Shown one piece after another: positions 44,069 to 53,867 of a stretch of 64,000 nucleotides of DNA (within the stretch, counting starts at the first letter, position 1; each line of letters begins with the position of its first letter). Made by a program: the position numbers and the translations under genes. The notes beneath the pieces are model-generated. The model was not told where the DNA came from. It searched no databases and saw only the letters and a list, made by a program, of their open reading frames with translations. The stretch covers positions 806,001 through 870,000 of the forward strand of contig NZ_CP087196.1 in the NCBI RefSeq assembly GCF_024749285.1. Direction: 5' to 3'. The DNA comes from Pseudomonas sp. B21-015. GTDB lineage: Bacteria > Pseudomonadota > Gammaproteobacteria > Pseudomonadales > Pseudomonadaceae.

Positions 44069-45589
44069 TTAGAAGAAGCCCAACGGATTGATGTCGTAGC
44101 TCACCAGCAGGTTTTTGGTCTGCTGATAGTGGTCGAGCATCATTTTGTGGGTTTCACGCCCGACGCCGGACTTCTTGTAACCGCCAAACGCGGCGTGCGC
44201 CGGGTACAGGTGGTAGCAGTTGGTCCACACGCGACCAGCCTTGATGGCGCGGCCCATGCGGTAGGCGCGGTTGATGTCGCGGGTCCAGAGGCCGGCACCC
44301 AGGCCGAACTCGGTGTCGTTGGCGATGGCCAGGGCTTCGGCTTCGTCCTTGAAGGTGGTGATGCTCACCACCGGGCCAAAGATTTCTTCCTGGAACACGC
44401 GCATTTTGTTGGTGCCTTTGAGCAGGGTCGGCTGGATGTAATACCCGGTCGCCAGGCTGCCCTCGAGTTTTTCTACCTTGCCGCCGGTCAGCAGCTCGGC
44501 GCCTTCGCCCTTGGCGATTTCCAGGTACGAAAGGATTTTGTCGAATTGCTGCTCGGACGCCTGGGCGCCGACCATGGTGTCGGTGTCCAGCGGGTCGCCA
44601 CGCTTGATCTGCAGGACTTTGTTCATGACCACTTTCATGAACTCGTCGTAGATCGACTCCTGTACCAGAGCGCGGGACGGGCAGGTGCAGACTTCGCCCT
44701 GGTTGAAGAACGCCAGTACCAGGCCTTCGGCGGCTTTCTCGATGAACGTCGGCTCGGCTTGCATGATGTCTTCGAAGAAGATGTTCGGCGACTTGCCACC
44801 CAGCTCCACAGTGGACGGAATGATGTTTTCGGCGGCGCATTTCATGATGTGCGAGCCGACCGGGGTCGAGCCGGTGAAGGCGATCTTGGCGATGCGCTTG
44901 CTGGTGGCCAGGGCTTCCCCGGCTTCTTTGCCGAACCCTTGCACCACGTTGAGCACGCCGGGTGGCAGCAGGTCGCCGATCAGTTCCATGAGCACGGTAA
45001 TGCCCAGCGGGGTTTGCTCGGCCGGTTTAAGGACCACGCAGTTGCCGGCGGCCAGGGCCGGGGCGAGTTTCCAGGCGGCCATCAGAATCGGGAAGTTCCA
45101 CGGGATGATCTGCCCGACCACGCCCAGCGGTTCATGGATGTGATAGGCCACGGTGTTGCCATCGATCTCGGCGGCGCTGCCTTCCTGGGCGCGGATGCAA
45201 CCGGCGAAGTAACGGAAGTGGTCGGCGGCCAATGGAATGTCGGCATTGAGGGTTTCGCGCACGGCCTTGCCGTTGTCCCAGGATTCGGTGATTGCCAGCA
45301 GTTCCAGGTTCTGTTCGATGCGATCGGCGATTTTCAGCAGCACCAGCGAGCGTGCCTGGGCGGACGTGGCGCCCCAGGCGTCGGCGGCGGCATGGGCAGC
45401 GTCCAGGGCCTTTTCGATGTCTTCGGCCGTGGAGCGCGGGAATTCGGCAATAGGTTGGCCGTTGACCGGCGATGTATTGGTGAAGTACTGACCTTTGACA
45501 GGCGCGACGAACTCGCCGCCGATGTAGTTACCGTATTTGCTCTTGAACGAAACGATAGCGCCTTCAGTACCGGGGTGAGCGTAACGCAT
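44069..45589 (-). CDS. exaC: NAD-dependent acetaldehyde dehydrogenase (ExaC/AcoD type)
   Basis: 506 aa from the ATG at 45589, preceded by AAGGAG. The catalytic cysteine is in [17 protein letters not shown] and the glutamate in [13 protein letters not shown]. The C-terminus ends in NPLGFF, typical of this group. It oxidises the acetaldehyde made by EutBC to acetate. A sigma-54-like promoter lies about 66 bases upstream, matching co-control with eat by the adjacent activator. Confidence 0.95.
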   Translation of the reverse strand: MRYAHPGTEGAIVSFKSKYGNYIGGEFVAPVKGQYFTNTSPVNGQPIAEFPRSTAEDIEKALDAAHAAADAWGATSAQARSLVLLKIADRIEQNLELLAITESWDNGKAVRETLNADIPLAADHFRYFAGCIRAQEGSAAEIDGNTVAYHIHEPLGVVGQIIPWNFPILMAAWKLAPALAAGNCVVLKPAEQTPLGITVLMELIGDLLPPGVLNVVQGFGKEAGEALATSKRIAKIAFTGSTPVGSHIMKCAAENIIPSTVELGGKSPNIFFEDIMQAEPTFIEKAAEGLVLAFFNQGEVCTCPSRALVQESIYDEFMKVVMNKVLQIKRGDPLDTDTMVGAQASEQQFDKILSYLEIAKGEGAELLTGGKVEKLEGSLATGYYIQPTLLKGTNKMRVFQEEIFGPVVSITTFKDEAEALAIANDTEFGLGAGLWTRDINRAYRMGRAIKAGRVWTNCYHLYPAHAAFGGYKKSGVGRETHKMMLDHYQQTKNLLVSYDINPLGFF

Positions 45590-45654
45590 GATGGGTATCT
45601 CCTTGGCTTTTGTGCTTATAAGGGAGGACGCGCCAGAGCGCTGCATAAGCGTAG

Positions 45655-45670
45655 AGCAAAGGTCGGGCCA
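45655..45670 (-). promoter_or_regulatory. Sigma-54 promoter of exaC
   Basis: On the minus strand TGGCCCGACCTTTGCT fits the -24/-12 pattern with one mismatch (C for A in GGCAC) and the correct ten-base spacing, 66 bases before the ATG. Confidence 0.7.
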
Positions 45671-45887
45671 GCGCCTTGCAGGTCAGGTAAATCAAGGTCT
45701 TGCGTGCTTTTTGTCGGACAGATGGGCGGCGTTTGTGACGCTTGCGGTACAGCCCCTGTGACACTTTGTACCGTTTATGGCGCAGGCTGTGACTAGCGGG
45801 TCTTGCCAGCATTGCATTGGAGGCTAGGCTGGAGGATGCTCGGAGCTCGCATGACTAAGTCACAGGGATTTGATGGCTGCTGCATAA

Positions 45888-45924
45888 CCCCCGTAGGAGC
45901 TGCCGAAGGCAGCTCCTACGGGGG
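45888..45924. repeat. REP-like hairpin
   Basis: 17-base arms (CCCCCGTAGGAGCTGCC) pair perfectly around a three-base loop, 33 bases upstream of the activator ATG. The core CTCCTACGGG recurs in the 39341 repeat. Confidence 0.85.
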
Positions 45925-45956
45925 CGGTGTAAACCGCTCGGGGAGAATAATAAGAA

Positions 45957-47870
45957 ATGCACGACAACCATTTAAGTCGCCATGCCCAGCAAGTGTTGAC
46001 CGTGACCCAGGGTAAATCCCACCTGCACGGTCCCGGCAGCGATCCGTCCATTGCCCGTTCCTGGCTGCGTTGTCTTGAGGACTATCACCTCGACCCGGCC
46101 CTGACCATGGCGCCGACGGTGCTGGAACATGGCCGCGTGCTGGAAAGCCGTGAACGTTTGCAGCAAGTGTTGCAGATCGCCGGCAACGAAATGACCAGCC
46201 TCCACCAGCAGCTTTCCGGCGCCGGCCACGCGGTGCTGCTGACCGATGCCCGCGGGGTGATCCTCAATTGCGTCACCGCGCCCGCCGAACGGAAGATTTT
46301 CGAGCGCGCCGGCCTGTGGTTGGGGGCGGACTGGAGCGAAGCCTGCGAAGGCACCAACGGCATCGGCACCTGCCTGGTGGAGCGTCAGTCCCTGACCATC
46401 CATCAGGACGAACATTTTCGCGGCCGTCACACCGGCCTGACCTGCTCGGCGAGCCCGGTGTTCGACCCCCACGGCGAGCTGCTGGCGGTGCTTGACGTGT
46501 CTTCGGCGCGTCATGAGGTTTCGCGTCAGAGCCAATTCCACACCATGGCCCTGGTCAATCTGTCGGCGAAGATGATCGAGAGCTGCTATTTCCTGCGTTA
46601 CTTCGACAATCAATGGTTGCTGCGTTTTCACTTGCAGGCCGAATCCGTCGGGCTGTTCAGCGAAGGGCTGCTGGCGTTCGACGGGGAAGGGCGGATCTGT
46701 GCGGTCAACCAGAGTGCGCTGAATTTGCTGGGGCATATTCGCGGCGGGCTGTTGGGCAAGCCGGTGGAAGCGTTTTTCGATTGCTCGCTGGATGAGTTGC
46801 TTGGCCGGGCGAGCGCCAATGCCAGCGCCAGTTGGCCGCTGCGCACCCGTGACGGGCGGCGGCTGTTTGCCGTGTTGCGCGGGCAGCCGCGCAGCATTCC
46901 TGTGCCTGTGGTGCAAAGCCCGATGGTTGTCGAGCGTCCGCGCTTGTCGGGTATTTGCCTGGGCGATGCCGCGCTGCAGGAAGACTTCCGCAAGGCCCTG
47001 CGGGTGTTCGAACGGGACGTGCCGTTGCTGATCAACGGTGAAACCGGTTCTGGCAAGGAGGCCTTCGCCAAAGCCGTGCATCAGGCCAGTCAACGGGCAG
47101 AAAAGACGTTCGTTGCCCTCAATTGCGCGGCGATTCCCGAAAGCCTGATTGAAAGTGAGCTGTTCGGCTATCGCGGCGGCAGTTTCACCGGTGCCCGCAA
47201 GGAAGGCATGCGCGGCAAGTTGCAGCAGGCTGATGGCGGGACCTTGTTCCTCGATGAAATCGGTGACATGCCGCTGACCATGCAGACCCGGCTATTAAGG
47301 GTGCTGGAAGACCGTCAGGTGGTGCCGATCGGCGGCGAGCCGGAGTCGGTCAATGTGCGGATCATCAGCGCCACTCACCGCAACCTGCTTGAAAGGGTGC
47401 AGGACGGCAGTTTTCGCGAGGATTTATATTACCGGCTCAATGGGTTGGAGGTTGCCTTGCCGGCGTTGCGCGAGCGCACGGACAAATCACAGTTGCTCGA
47501 CTTTTTGCTGGCCGAAGAGGCGGGCGGGGAGAGCGTGTTGATTGATGCCCCGGCGCGGCAGGCCTTGCTGGATTTTGCCTGGCCGGGGAACGTGCGGCAG
47601 TTGCGCAATGTGCTGCGGACCTTGGCAGCGCTGTGTGACGGCGGTCGGATCGGGCTGGAAGATTTGCCGGCGATGATTCGTCAGGCCCGACCGGTGACGG
47701 CGTCGGCGGTTGAAGAACCGTCCGAGTATCCGCTGGACGATGCCGAGCGGTTGGCATTGCTCAGCGCGCTGGAGCAGCAGCGCTGGCACATAACCCACAC
47801 CGCCGAGCAGTTGGGCGTCAGTCGCAATACGCTTTACAGAAAGCTGCGCAAACACGGTATCGCCCGCTAG
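45957..47870 (+). CDS. Sigma-54-dependent transcriptional activator (AcoR/EatR type)
   Basis: 637 aa: an N-terminal GAF domain, a PAS domain (about 210-300), then the AAA+ domain with Walker A GETGSGKEAF and the sigma-54-binding loop GSFTGARKEG (Gly-Ser-Phe instead of Gly-Ala-Phe), and a Fis-type HTH (HTAEQLGVSRNTLYRKL). It sits divergently from exaC. Given the two sigma-54 promoters, it very likely activates exaC and eat-eutBC in response to ethanolamine or acetaldehyde, as EatR/AcoR homologues do. Confidence 0.92.
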   Translation: MHDNHLSRHAQQVLTVTQGKSHLHGPGSDPSIARSWLRCLEDYHLDPALTMAPTVLEHGRVLESRERLQQVLQIAGNEMTSLHQQLSGAGHAVLLTDARGVILNCVTAPAERKIFERAGLWLGADWSEACEGTNGIGTCLVERQSLTIHQDEHFRGRHTGLTCSASPVFDPHGELLAVLDVSSARHEVSRQSQFHTMALVNLSAKMIESCYFLRYFDNQWLLRFHLQAESVGLFSEGLLAFDGEGRICAVNQSALNLLGHIRGGLLGKPVEAFFDCSLDELLGRASANASASWPLRTRDGRRLFAVLRGQPRSIPVPVVQSPMVVERPRLSGICLGDAALQEDFRKALRVFERDVPLLINGETGSGKEAFAKAVHQASQRAEKTFVALNCAAIPESLIESELFGYRGGSFTGARKEGMRGKLQQADGGTLFLDEIGDMPLTMQTRLLRVLEDRQVVPIGGEPESVNVRIISATHRNLLERVQDGSFREDLYYRLNGLEVALPALRERTDKSQLLDFLLAEEAGGESVLIDAPARQALLDFAWPGNVRQLRNVLRTLAALCDGGRIGLEDLPAMIRQARPVTASAVEEPSEYPLDDAERLALLSALEQQRWHITHTAEQLGVSRNTLYRKLRKHGIAR

Positions 47871-47882
47871 GTTGTGACTGAT

Positions 47883-47983
47883 CGTTCCCACGCTCTGCGT
47901 GGGAATGCCTCCCCGGACGCTCTGCGTCCGCTTTTGGGACGCAGAGCGTCCCTTGCTGCATTCCCACGCAGAGCGTGGGAACG
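47883..47983. repeat. REP-like nested inverted repeats
   Basis: 26-base arms at 47883-47908 and 47958-47983 (CGTTCCCACGCTCTGCGTGG...) enclose a second pair (GGACGCTCTGCGTCC / GGGACGCAGAGCGTCCC). It lies after the activator stop and may end its transcript. Confidence 0.85.
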
Positions 47984-48057
47984 AGCGTGGTTACAGCTAA
48001 AGAGTGCGATTTTCCCCTCCCTAAGCTAACCTGCGGCCATGTTTTACGAGGTCGACT

Positions 48058-49407
48058 ATGCACATTCATATTCTTGGTATTTGCGGCACTTTCATGGGTT
48101 CGATGGCGGTTCTGGCCAAAGAGCTGGGCCATCACGTGACCGGCTCCGATGCCAACGTCTATCCGCCGATGAGCACTCAGCTGCAAGCTCAGGGCATTGA
48201 GTTGACTCAAGGTTACGACCCGGCGCAGCTCGATCCGGCCCCGGATCTGGTGGTGATCGGCAATGCCATGTCCCGCGGCAACCCGGCCGTCGAGTACGTG
48301 CTGAACAAAGGCCTGCCGTACGTCTCCGGCCCGCAATGGCTGGCGGATCACGTATTGCAAGGCCGCTGGGTGCTGGCGGTTGCCGGCACTCACGGTAAAA
48401 CCACCACCAGCAGCATGCTCGCCTGGGTGCTGGAACATGCGGGCATGAGCCCGGGTTTCCTGATCGGCGGCGTGCCGCAGAATTTCTCGGTGTCGGCGCG
48501 TCTGGGCGGCACGCCGTTTTTTGTGATCGAAGCCGACGAATACGACAGTGCATTCTTCGACAAGCGCTCCAAGTTCGTTCACTACCGTCCGCGTACGGCG
48601 ATTCTGAACAATCTTGAGTTCGATCACGCGGACATCTTCCCTGATCTGCCAGCCATCGAGCGGCAGTTCCACCATTTGGTACGGACCATTCCGAGCGAGG
48701 GTCTGGTGATCCATCCGACCACTGAACCGGCCTTGCAGCGCGTCATCGACATGGGCTGCTGGACCCCGGTGCAAACCACCGGTGCCGGCGGGCAGTGGCA
48801 GGTCAAACTGCTCAGCGAAGACGGTTCGAAATTCGAAGTGATGTTCGAAGGCGTCGCTCAAGGCGTGGTCGAGTGGGACATGACCGGTCAGCACAACGTC
48901 GCCAACGCCTTGGCTACCTTGGCCGCTGCGCGTCACGTCGGCGTAGTGCCGTCGATGGGCGTTGCGGCGCTGAGCGCGTTCAAAAGCGTGAAGCGCCGGA
49001 TGGAGAAAGTCGCTGAAGTGCGTGGCATCACCATTTACGACGACTTCGCTCACCACCCGACCGCCATCGCCACCACCCTCGACGGTCTGCGCAAACGCAT
49101 TGGCGACGCGCCATTGATCGCGATCATCGAGCCGCGTTCCAACTCCATGAAACTCGGCGCTCACCGCGATGGTTTGCCGGAGAGCGTGGTCGATGCCGAT
49201 CAGGTGATCTGGTATTCACCGGCCAACCTCGGCTGGGATCTGGGCGCCACGGCGGCGTTATGCACCGTGCCGTCGATCGTCAGCGATTCGCTGGAAGGCA
49301 TCATCGAGCGGGTGAAGAGCCAGGCCCAGCCGGGCACTCACGTGGTGATCATGAGCAACGGCGGCTTCGGCGGCCTGCACGGCAAACTGGCCGAGGCGCT
49401 GCAATGA
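48058..49407 (+). CDS. mpl: UDP-N-acetylmuramate:L-Ala-gamma-D-Glu-meso-DAP ligase
   Basis: 449 aa with the Mur-ligase ATP-binding motif [15 protein letters not shown] and the ribose/Mg region [19 protein letters not shown]. Mpl joins recycled tripeptide to UDP-MurNAc in murein recycling. The start [20 protein letters not shown] has GAGG just upstream. Its stop overlaps the ubiX start, so the pair is translationally coupled. Confidence 0.96.
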   Translation: MHIHILGICGTFMGSMAVLAKELGHHVTGSDANVYPPMSTQLQAQGIELTQGYDPAQLDPAPDLVVIGNAMSRGNPAVEYVLNKGLPYVSGPQWLADHVLQGRWVLAVAGTHGKTTTSSMLAWVLEHAGMSPGFLIGGVPQNFSVSARLGGTPFFVIEADEYDSAFFDKRSKFVHYRPRTAILNNLEFDHADIFPDLPAIERQFHHLVRTIPSEGLVIHPTTEPALQRVIDMGCWTPVQTTGAGGQWQVKLLSEDGSKFEVMFEGVAQGVVEWDMTGQHNVANALATLAAARHVGVVPSMGVAALSAFKSVKRRMEKVAEVRGITIYDDFAHHPTAIATTLDGLRKRIGDAPLIAIIEPRSNSMKLGAHRDGLPESVVDADQVIWYSPANLGWDLGATAALCTVPSIVSDSLEGIIERVKSQAQPGTHVVIMSNGGFGGLHGKLAEALQ

Positions 49408-50036
49408 ACAACGGCCCGGAACGCATCACGCTGGCGATGACCGGCGCTTCGGGCGCCCAGTACGGCTTGCGCCTGCTCGACTGCCTGGTGCGTGAAGACC
49501 GCGAAGTGCACTTCCTGATTTCCAAGGCCGCGCAACTGGTGATGGCCACTGAAACCGATGTCTCGCTGCCGTCCAAACCGCAGATGATGCAAGCCTTCCT
49601 CACTGAATACACCGGCGCCGCCGCCGGGCAGATTCGGGTGTACGGCAAGGAAGACTGGATGTCGCCGGTGGCTTCGGGTTCTGGCTCGCCAGCAGCGATG
49701 GTGGTGGTGCCGTGTTCCACCGGGACCTTGTCGGCTATCGCGACCGGGGCCTGCAACAACTTGATCGAGCGGGCGGCCGACGTGACCTTGAAGGAGCGTC
49801 GCCAGCTGATTCTGGTGCCGCGCGAGGCACCGTATTCGAGCATTCATCTGGAGCACATGCTCAAGCTGTCGAACATGGGCGTGACGATTCTGCCGGCGTC
49901 GCCGGGCTTCTATCACCAGCCCCAGACCATCGATGACTTGATCGACTTCGTCGTGGCGCGAATTCTCAACTGTTTGAACATCCCGCAAGACATGCTGCCG
50001 CGTTGGGGCGAACACCATTTGAGCAGCGATGAATAA
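49404..50036 (+). CDS. ubiX: Flavin prenyltransferase UbiX
   Basis: 210 aa, ATG at 49404 overlapping the mpl stop (ATGA). The FMN-binding loop [14 protein letters not shown], the Ser/Thr site [15 protein letters not shown] and the C-terminal [16 protein letters not shown] are characteristic. It makes prenylated FMN, the cofactor of UbiD decarboxylases, for ubiquinone synthesis. Confidence 0.96.
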   Translation: MNNGPERITLAMTGASGAQYGLRLLDCLVREDREVHFLISKAAQLVMATETDVSLPSKPQMMQAFLTEYTGAAAGQIRVYGKEDWMSPVASGSGSPAAMVVVPCSTGTLSAIATGACNNLIERAADVTLKERRQLILVPREAPYSSIHLEHMLKLSNMGVTILPASPGFYHQPQTIDDLIDFVVARILNCLNIPQDMLPRWGEHHLSSDE

Positions 50037-50313
50037 GCTGCTGATCATCCTGTTGGCGTTGCAACTGGCGGGCTGCGCCACGGCACGCACCCTCGATGCC
50101 GCCAAGCCTGGGGCGCCGGTTGTGTATTCGGGGACGCGACTGGATCTGTATGCGATGAACGGCGGTTGCTGCGCCATGGACAGATTTGGCGCAGAAGCGC
50201 CGAGTTATCCAGGTGTTGATCTGCCGGCCAGTGCCTTGCTCGACACGTTGCTGTTGCCGCTGTCGTTGTTGACGGTGTTGGGAGTGAATTTTCAGGCGTC
50301 GGGTGGATTGTAA
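50029..50313 (+). CDS. YceK/YidQ-type lipoprotein
   Basis: 94 aa. The N-terminus [20 protein letters not shown] contains a lipobox with Cys16. The remaining part has the YceK/YidQ pattern (GTRLDLYA...[20 protein letters not shown]). It overlaps the ubiX end by eight bases. Probably an outer-membrane lipoprotein of unknown role. Confidence 0.85.
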   Translation: MNKLLIILLALQLAGCATARTLDAAKPGAPVVYSGTRLDLYAMNGGCCAMDRFGAEAPSYPGVDLPASALLDTLLLPLSLLTVLGVNFQASGGL

Positions 50314-50327
50314 GAACGAGCGCGGCT

Positions 50328-50361
50328 CTTGTGGCGAGGGAGCAAGCTCCCTCGCCACAAG
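50328..50361. repeat. REP-like hairpin
   Basis: 16-base arms (CTTGTGGCGAGGGAGC) pair exactly around AA. It lies between the lipoprotein stop and the convergent oxidoreductase stop and may act on both transcripts. Confidence 0.85.
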
Positions 50362-50369
50362 TCGGCGCG

Positions 50370-51011
50370 TTATTTACCGAGCTTGCGCAACTCATCCGAC
50401 TCGACAATCCGCACACCATCTTGCTCCTCCAGCGCCAGGCGCCACATGGCGCGGGCCAGTTGGCAGGCTTCGATGCCGTGGTATTTGCCCGGAATCAATT
50501 TCGACAACGGGCCGGCAACCCGCTCGCCTAATCGCGGCTCGACGCGATCGCCCAACAACAGCGAAGGCCGGCAAATGGTCAGCTGCGGCCAATTCTGTGC
50601 GCGCAATGCGTGTTCCATCTCGCCTTTAACCCGGTTGTAGAAAATCGAGGATCTGCGATCGGCCCCCAAGGCACTGATCACGATCAGGTGCCTTGCGCCC
50701 ATCTCCCGCGCACGTTTGGCGAACGCCACGACCATGTCCAGGTCCACCGCGCGAAACGCTTGTTCGGAGCCGGCCTGTTTGATGGTGGTGCCGAGGCAGC
50801 AATAGGCAATGTCGACGCGACCGTTCAATTGCGGCAAAAACGCAGCCGGGTCGCCGACCGGGTTTTCCAAGTGAGGATGCTCGGCCAGTGGCCGGCGTGA
50901 GGGAGCCAATACCCGCGTAATCGTTGGCTCATTGAGCAGACGGTCAAGCAAATGCTCACCGGTCAACCCGGTAGCTCCGGCAAGCAATACATGCTGAGGC
51001 GTCAAGTACAT
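50370..51011 (-). CDS. NAD(P)-binding oxidoreductase (atypical SDR)
   Basis: 213 aa from the ATG at 51011, seven bases from AAGGGGG; the ATG at 51017 is too close to that site. The Rossmann motif is [18 protein letters not shown] and the family pattern continues with [17 protein letters not shown] and [11 protein letters not shown]. These HTATIP2-like atypical SDRs bind NADPH and often lack the usual catalytic triad. Substrate unknown. Confidence 0.88.
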   Translation of the reverse strand: MYLTPQHVLLAGATGLTGEHLLDRLLNEPTITRVLAPSRRPLAEHPHLENPVGDPAAFLPQLNGRVDIAYCCLGTTIKQAGSEQAFRAVDLDMVVAFAKRAREMGARHLIVISALGADRRSSIFYNRVKGEMEHALRAQNWPQLTICRPSLLLGDRVEPRLGERVAGPLSKLIPGKYHGIEACQLARAMWRLALEEQDGVRIVESDELRKLGK

Positions 51012-51038
51012 AGTCATTCCCCCTTGATACTATTCAGC

Positions 51039-52754
51039 TTAGTTGCTCTTTTCATCCTTGCTGATAGAGACACTTTGCAGTGCCTTTCGTGCCTGCTGCT
51101 TGCGTAACAATTGCCAGTGGGCGAGAACGGCTTTCGGCGCCCATATCTGCGGCTCGGAGGCTTCGAAGTTGTCGGCCAGCTCACGTTCGGCCACGGTGGC
51201 ACTGGCCCGTTTGAAGGCTTGCTCCAGATCGTCGGTCTGGTTCAGCGCCTGGGCAAACAGCGCGTCGCCGAAATAAGTGAAATTGGCTTCTTCCGAACAC
51301 CCGAAGGACACCCGGTCAGCGCGCGAGGCGGTCATGATCAGGGTGCGTTCATCCTTGAGCGCGGGAATGAAGCCGCCGGAATAGCAAGATGAAATCACGA
51401 TAATCTTGTCGCGTTTTTTCAGGGGGGCGAGGACGGCGGCGAGCTCGTCGGCCGGCAGGTCGGCCAGTTCCATGCGTGGCTGGTCGAGCACCAGTTCGTG
51501 TTCACTGGAGCCATGGCTGGTGAGGTAAATGAACAGCAAGTCTTCCGGGCCGCTGCGCTCGGCCAGGGTCTGGGCGGCGCGGCGCAGGTTTTCCCGGGTG
51601 GCCATCGGCCGGTCGCCAAGGTGGTCGCGATGGTTGACCAGGCGGATCTGGCCGAAGGCGCCGAAACGGCTGGTGAGCATGTTGGCGACGTAGTCCGATT
51701 CGCGCAGGAACACGCTCTGCTTGCCGTCACCGCCCAGGGTCAAGGTGTACAGCTCGACCGCCGGGGTCGAGGCCGGTACGCTGGCCAGTGCATCGTCGAG
51801 CAAACGGCCCTGAGCCAGCAAGCCGAGTTCGAGGGTGTCCGGCAGCAGCTTGCCGTCGGCGTCGCGCACACGCTGACTATTGATCCAGGTGCCGCTCAGC
51901 ACCGTGCCATCGGTGAGCACCAACGTGCCTTTGCCCTGATAATTGTCGCCGTCGAACTGGCCGACATAGAAACTGCCATCGGCCAGGTTCAAGCGGCCCT
52001 GGCCAGTGAAGCGCCAGTCGCTGAACTGACCGATGTAGTGACTGCCGTCGGCGCCGATCAACTCGCCCTTGCCGCTCAGCACCCCTTCCTTGAACTGACC
52101 GAGCCAGACATCGCCATCGGCGTTCTCGTAGCGGCCCTTGCCGTGCAGTTGATTGTTCTTGAAGCCGCCGACATAGATATCGCCATCGGCGCTGTTGAAG
52201 GTGCCGTTGCCTTCCAGCTGGCCATCGACGAAATGCCCGGTGAACTGATTGCCGCTGGCATCGCCGCGCTGGCCTTCGCCGTTGGGTTTGCCATGGGCGA
52301 ACTGACCCTGGTACTGGCTGCCGTCTTCGAGTTCCAGACGACCGAGCCCTGAATATTGATCGGCCTTGAATTCGCCACGGTAGGTCATGGCGTTTTCTTT
52401 GAGGGTGCCTTCACCGTCCCGTCGACCGGCCTTGAAGCCGCCGGTGTAGCTGCTGCCGGTGGTGGTCAGCGTGCCCTTGCCGTCGAACAGCCCCTGCTGG
52501 AATTGCCCGCGATAGACCTCGCCGTTGCTACCGTGCCATTCGCCCTGACCATGCCATTGGCCTTTGTCGAACTGGCCGGCGTACCAGCTGCCGTTCGGGT
52601 AATCGATGCGACCCTCGCCTTGCAGCAAGCCGTTGACCAGGTCACCGCGATAGCGTCCGCCGTCCGGCAGGCGGGCGTCGGGGGGCAACAGCGATTCGCC
52701 ATCGCCGCAAGCGGTGAGCAACAGGGTCAGAGCAAGGAGTGCAAGTGAGCGCAT
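51039..52754 (-). CDS. MORN-repeat lipoprotein with caspase-like (C13) peptidase domain
   Basis: 571 aa. The N-terminus MRSLALLALTLLLTACGDG is a lipoprotein signal with Cys16. About residues 30-290 contain roughly eleven MORN repeats (pattern GxxYxGxFxxGxxxGxG). Residues about 340-555 form a caspase/legumain-like C13 domain with the catalytic histidine in YLTSHGSSEHEL and the cysteine in IVISSCYSGGFIPA. Bacterial relatives are known as C13 family peptidases but the MORN fusion on an anchored lipoprotein is striking. Targets unknown. Confidence 0.9.
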   Translation of the reverse strand: MRSLALLALTLLLTACGDGESLLPPDARLPDGGRYRGDLVNGLLQGEGRIDYPNGSWYAGQFDKGQWHGQGEWHGSNGEVYRGQFQQGLFDGKGTLTTTGSSYTGGFKAGRRDGEGTLKENAMTYRGEFKADQYSGLGRLELEDGSQYQGQFAHGKPNGEGQRGDASGNQFTGHFVDGQLEGNGTFNSADGDIYVGGFKNNQLHGKGRYENADGDVWLGQFKEGVLSGKGELIGADGSHYIGQFSDWRFTGQGRLNLADGSFYVGQFDGDNYQGKGTLVLTDGTVLSGTWINSQRVRDADGKLLPDTLELGLLAQGRLLDDALASVPASTPAVELYTLTLGGDGKQSVFLRESDYVANMLTSRFGAFGQIRLVNHRDHLGDRPMATRENLRRAAQTLAERSGPEDLLFIYLTSHGSSEHELVLDQPRMELADLPADELAAVLAPLKKRDKIIVISSCYSGGFIPALKDERTLIMTASRADRVSFGCSEEANFTYFGDALFAQALNQTDDLEQAFKRASATVAERELADNFEASEPQIWAPKAVLAHWQLLRKQQARKALQSVSISKDEKSN

Positions 52755-52869
52755 AGCGGGATCCGGGCAGTTAGGCGACGGAGTATGCCGCAGCTATGTG
52801 TCGCATTTATAGAGACACGGCAGAGACACAGCGCGAAACAGCATGAGCTGTTTCGCAATCAGGCATGTG

Positions 52870-53325
52870 TCAGACGAAACAGAGGGACAGTGGCTCGGCG
52901 ATATACGCCGGTTTGTCCGACCCTTCGATTTCAAGCGTGGCGGTGGCCTTGAGCAGCCATTGGCCGGGTTTCTTCTCGGTGACGTCGTTCATGTCGACCT
53001 TGAGTCGAACCCTGGAATTGACCTTCACAGGCTGGATAAAACGCACGCTGTCCAGACCGTAGTTGACCACCATCTTCGCGCCTTGGGGCAGGATGAGGAT
53101 GTCTTCCATCAACTTGGGGATCAGCGACAACGACAGGAAACCGTGGGCGATGGTGCTGCCAAAGGGTGTTTGCGCGGCTTTGACCGGGTCGACATGGATG
53201 AACTGATAGTCACCTGTGGCTTCTGCGAACAGGTTGATGCGTTCCTGGTCGATGGTGAGCCATTCGGAACGTCCGAGTTCCTTGCCGACATAATCTTTGA
53301 GCTCTGCAACTGGAACATAGGGCAT
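52870..53325 (-). CDS. MaoC-family dehydratase
   Basis: 151 aa hot-dog-fold enzyme. The hydratase-2 motif shows the catalytic Asp in EATGDYQFIHVDPVKAA and the His in FGSTIAHGFLSLSLIPKL. It would add water to 2-enoyl-CoA to give (R)-3-hydroxyacyl-CoA, linking beta-oxidation and polyhydroxyalkanoate precursors. It stands alone; the gap to the lrg-like pair is about 180 bases. Confidence 0.93.
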   Translation of the reverse strand: MPYVPVAELKDYVGKELGRSEWLTIDQERINLFAEATGDYQFIHVDPVKAAQTPFGSTIAHGFLSLSLIPKLMEDILILPQGAKMVVNYGLDSVRFIQPVKVNSRVRLKVDMNDVTEKKPGQWLLKATATLEIEGSDKPAYIAEPLSLCFV

Positions 53326-53504
53326 TGAGACTCTCCTTGGGTCATCGGTTTTATAGTTTTCGAGTGGGGGGATTCGACCTCCCTGCGAACCACTTTAGAT
53401 CAACATGGCAAATGGCTCCGGTCAACTGACCATGCTTTTGGCGAATGCCGATTCATAGCGTTGACGTGCTTATAATGCCTGGCGCCTTTTGCGGGAGATG
53501 ATGG

Positions 53505-53867
53505 ATGTTGTTACGTGGCCTGACTTGGCTGGTGCTGTTTCAATTGCTCGGCACTGCCCTCAACCATCTGATATTGCCAGTGCTGCCGGGGCCGATCATT
53601 GGCCTGCTGTTGTTGCTGGGGTATCTGATCAGCCGTGGCCAAGTCGGCGAGCCGCTGAACCTGGCGGCCAGCAGTCTGCTGCGTTACCTGCCGTTGCTGC
53701 TGGTGCCGCCGGCCGTGGGCGTGATGGTTTACGCCACCGACATTGCCGCGGATTTCTGGGCGATCACCGGTGCTCTGGTGTTGTCGCTGGTGCTGTCGAT
53801 GGCCTTCGCCGGGGTGCTGATGCAGCGCATGGTCAAGCGTCATGCTCATGACGAGGGCGGCCAATGA
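53505..53867 (+). CDS. CidA/LrgA-family holin-like protein
   Basis: 120 aa with four hydrophobic spans and the family pattern LPVLPGPIIGLLLLLGYL and LLLVPPAVGVMVY. It overlaps the LrgB-type gene by four bases (ATGA). Members modulate murein hydrolase activity and carry small metabolites such as pyruvate or acetate across the membrane in some bacteria. Confidence 0.92.
   Translation: MLLRGLTWLVLFQLLGTALNHLILPVLPGPIIGLLLLLGYLISRGQVGEPLNLAASSLLRYLPLLLVPPAVGVMVYATDIAADFWAITGALVLSLVLSMAFAGVLMQRMVKRHAHDEGGQ

Larger units (their letters stand above)
45590..45956. promoter_or_regulatory. Divergent regulatory region between exaC and the activator gene
   Basis: 367 bases containing the sigma-54 promoter of exaC at 45655-45670 and a REP-like hairpin at 45888-45924. 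No gene is visible. Activator-binding sites should lie between about 45700 and 45880, but I could not define a repeated motif. Confidence 0.5.

Noticed and set aside
43979..45796. 605-aa plus-strand frame opposite exaC
   Set aside because: Antisense of a certain gene; also runs through REP repeats.
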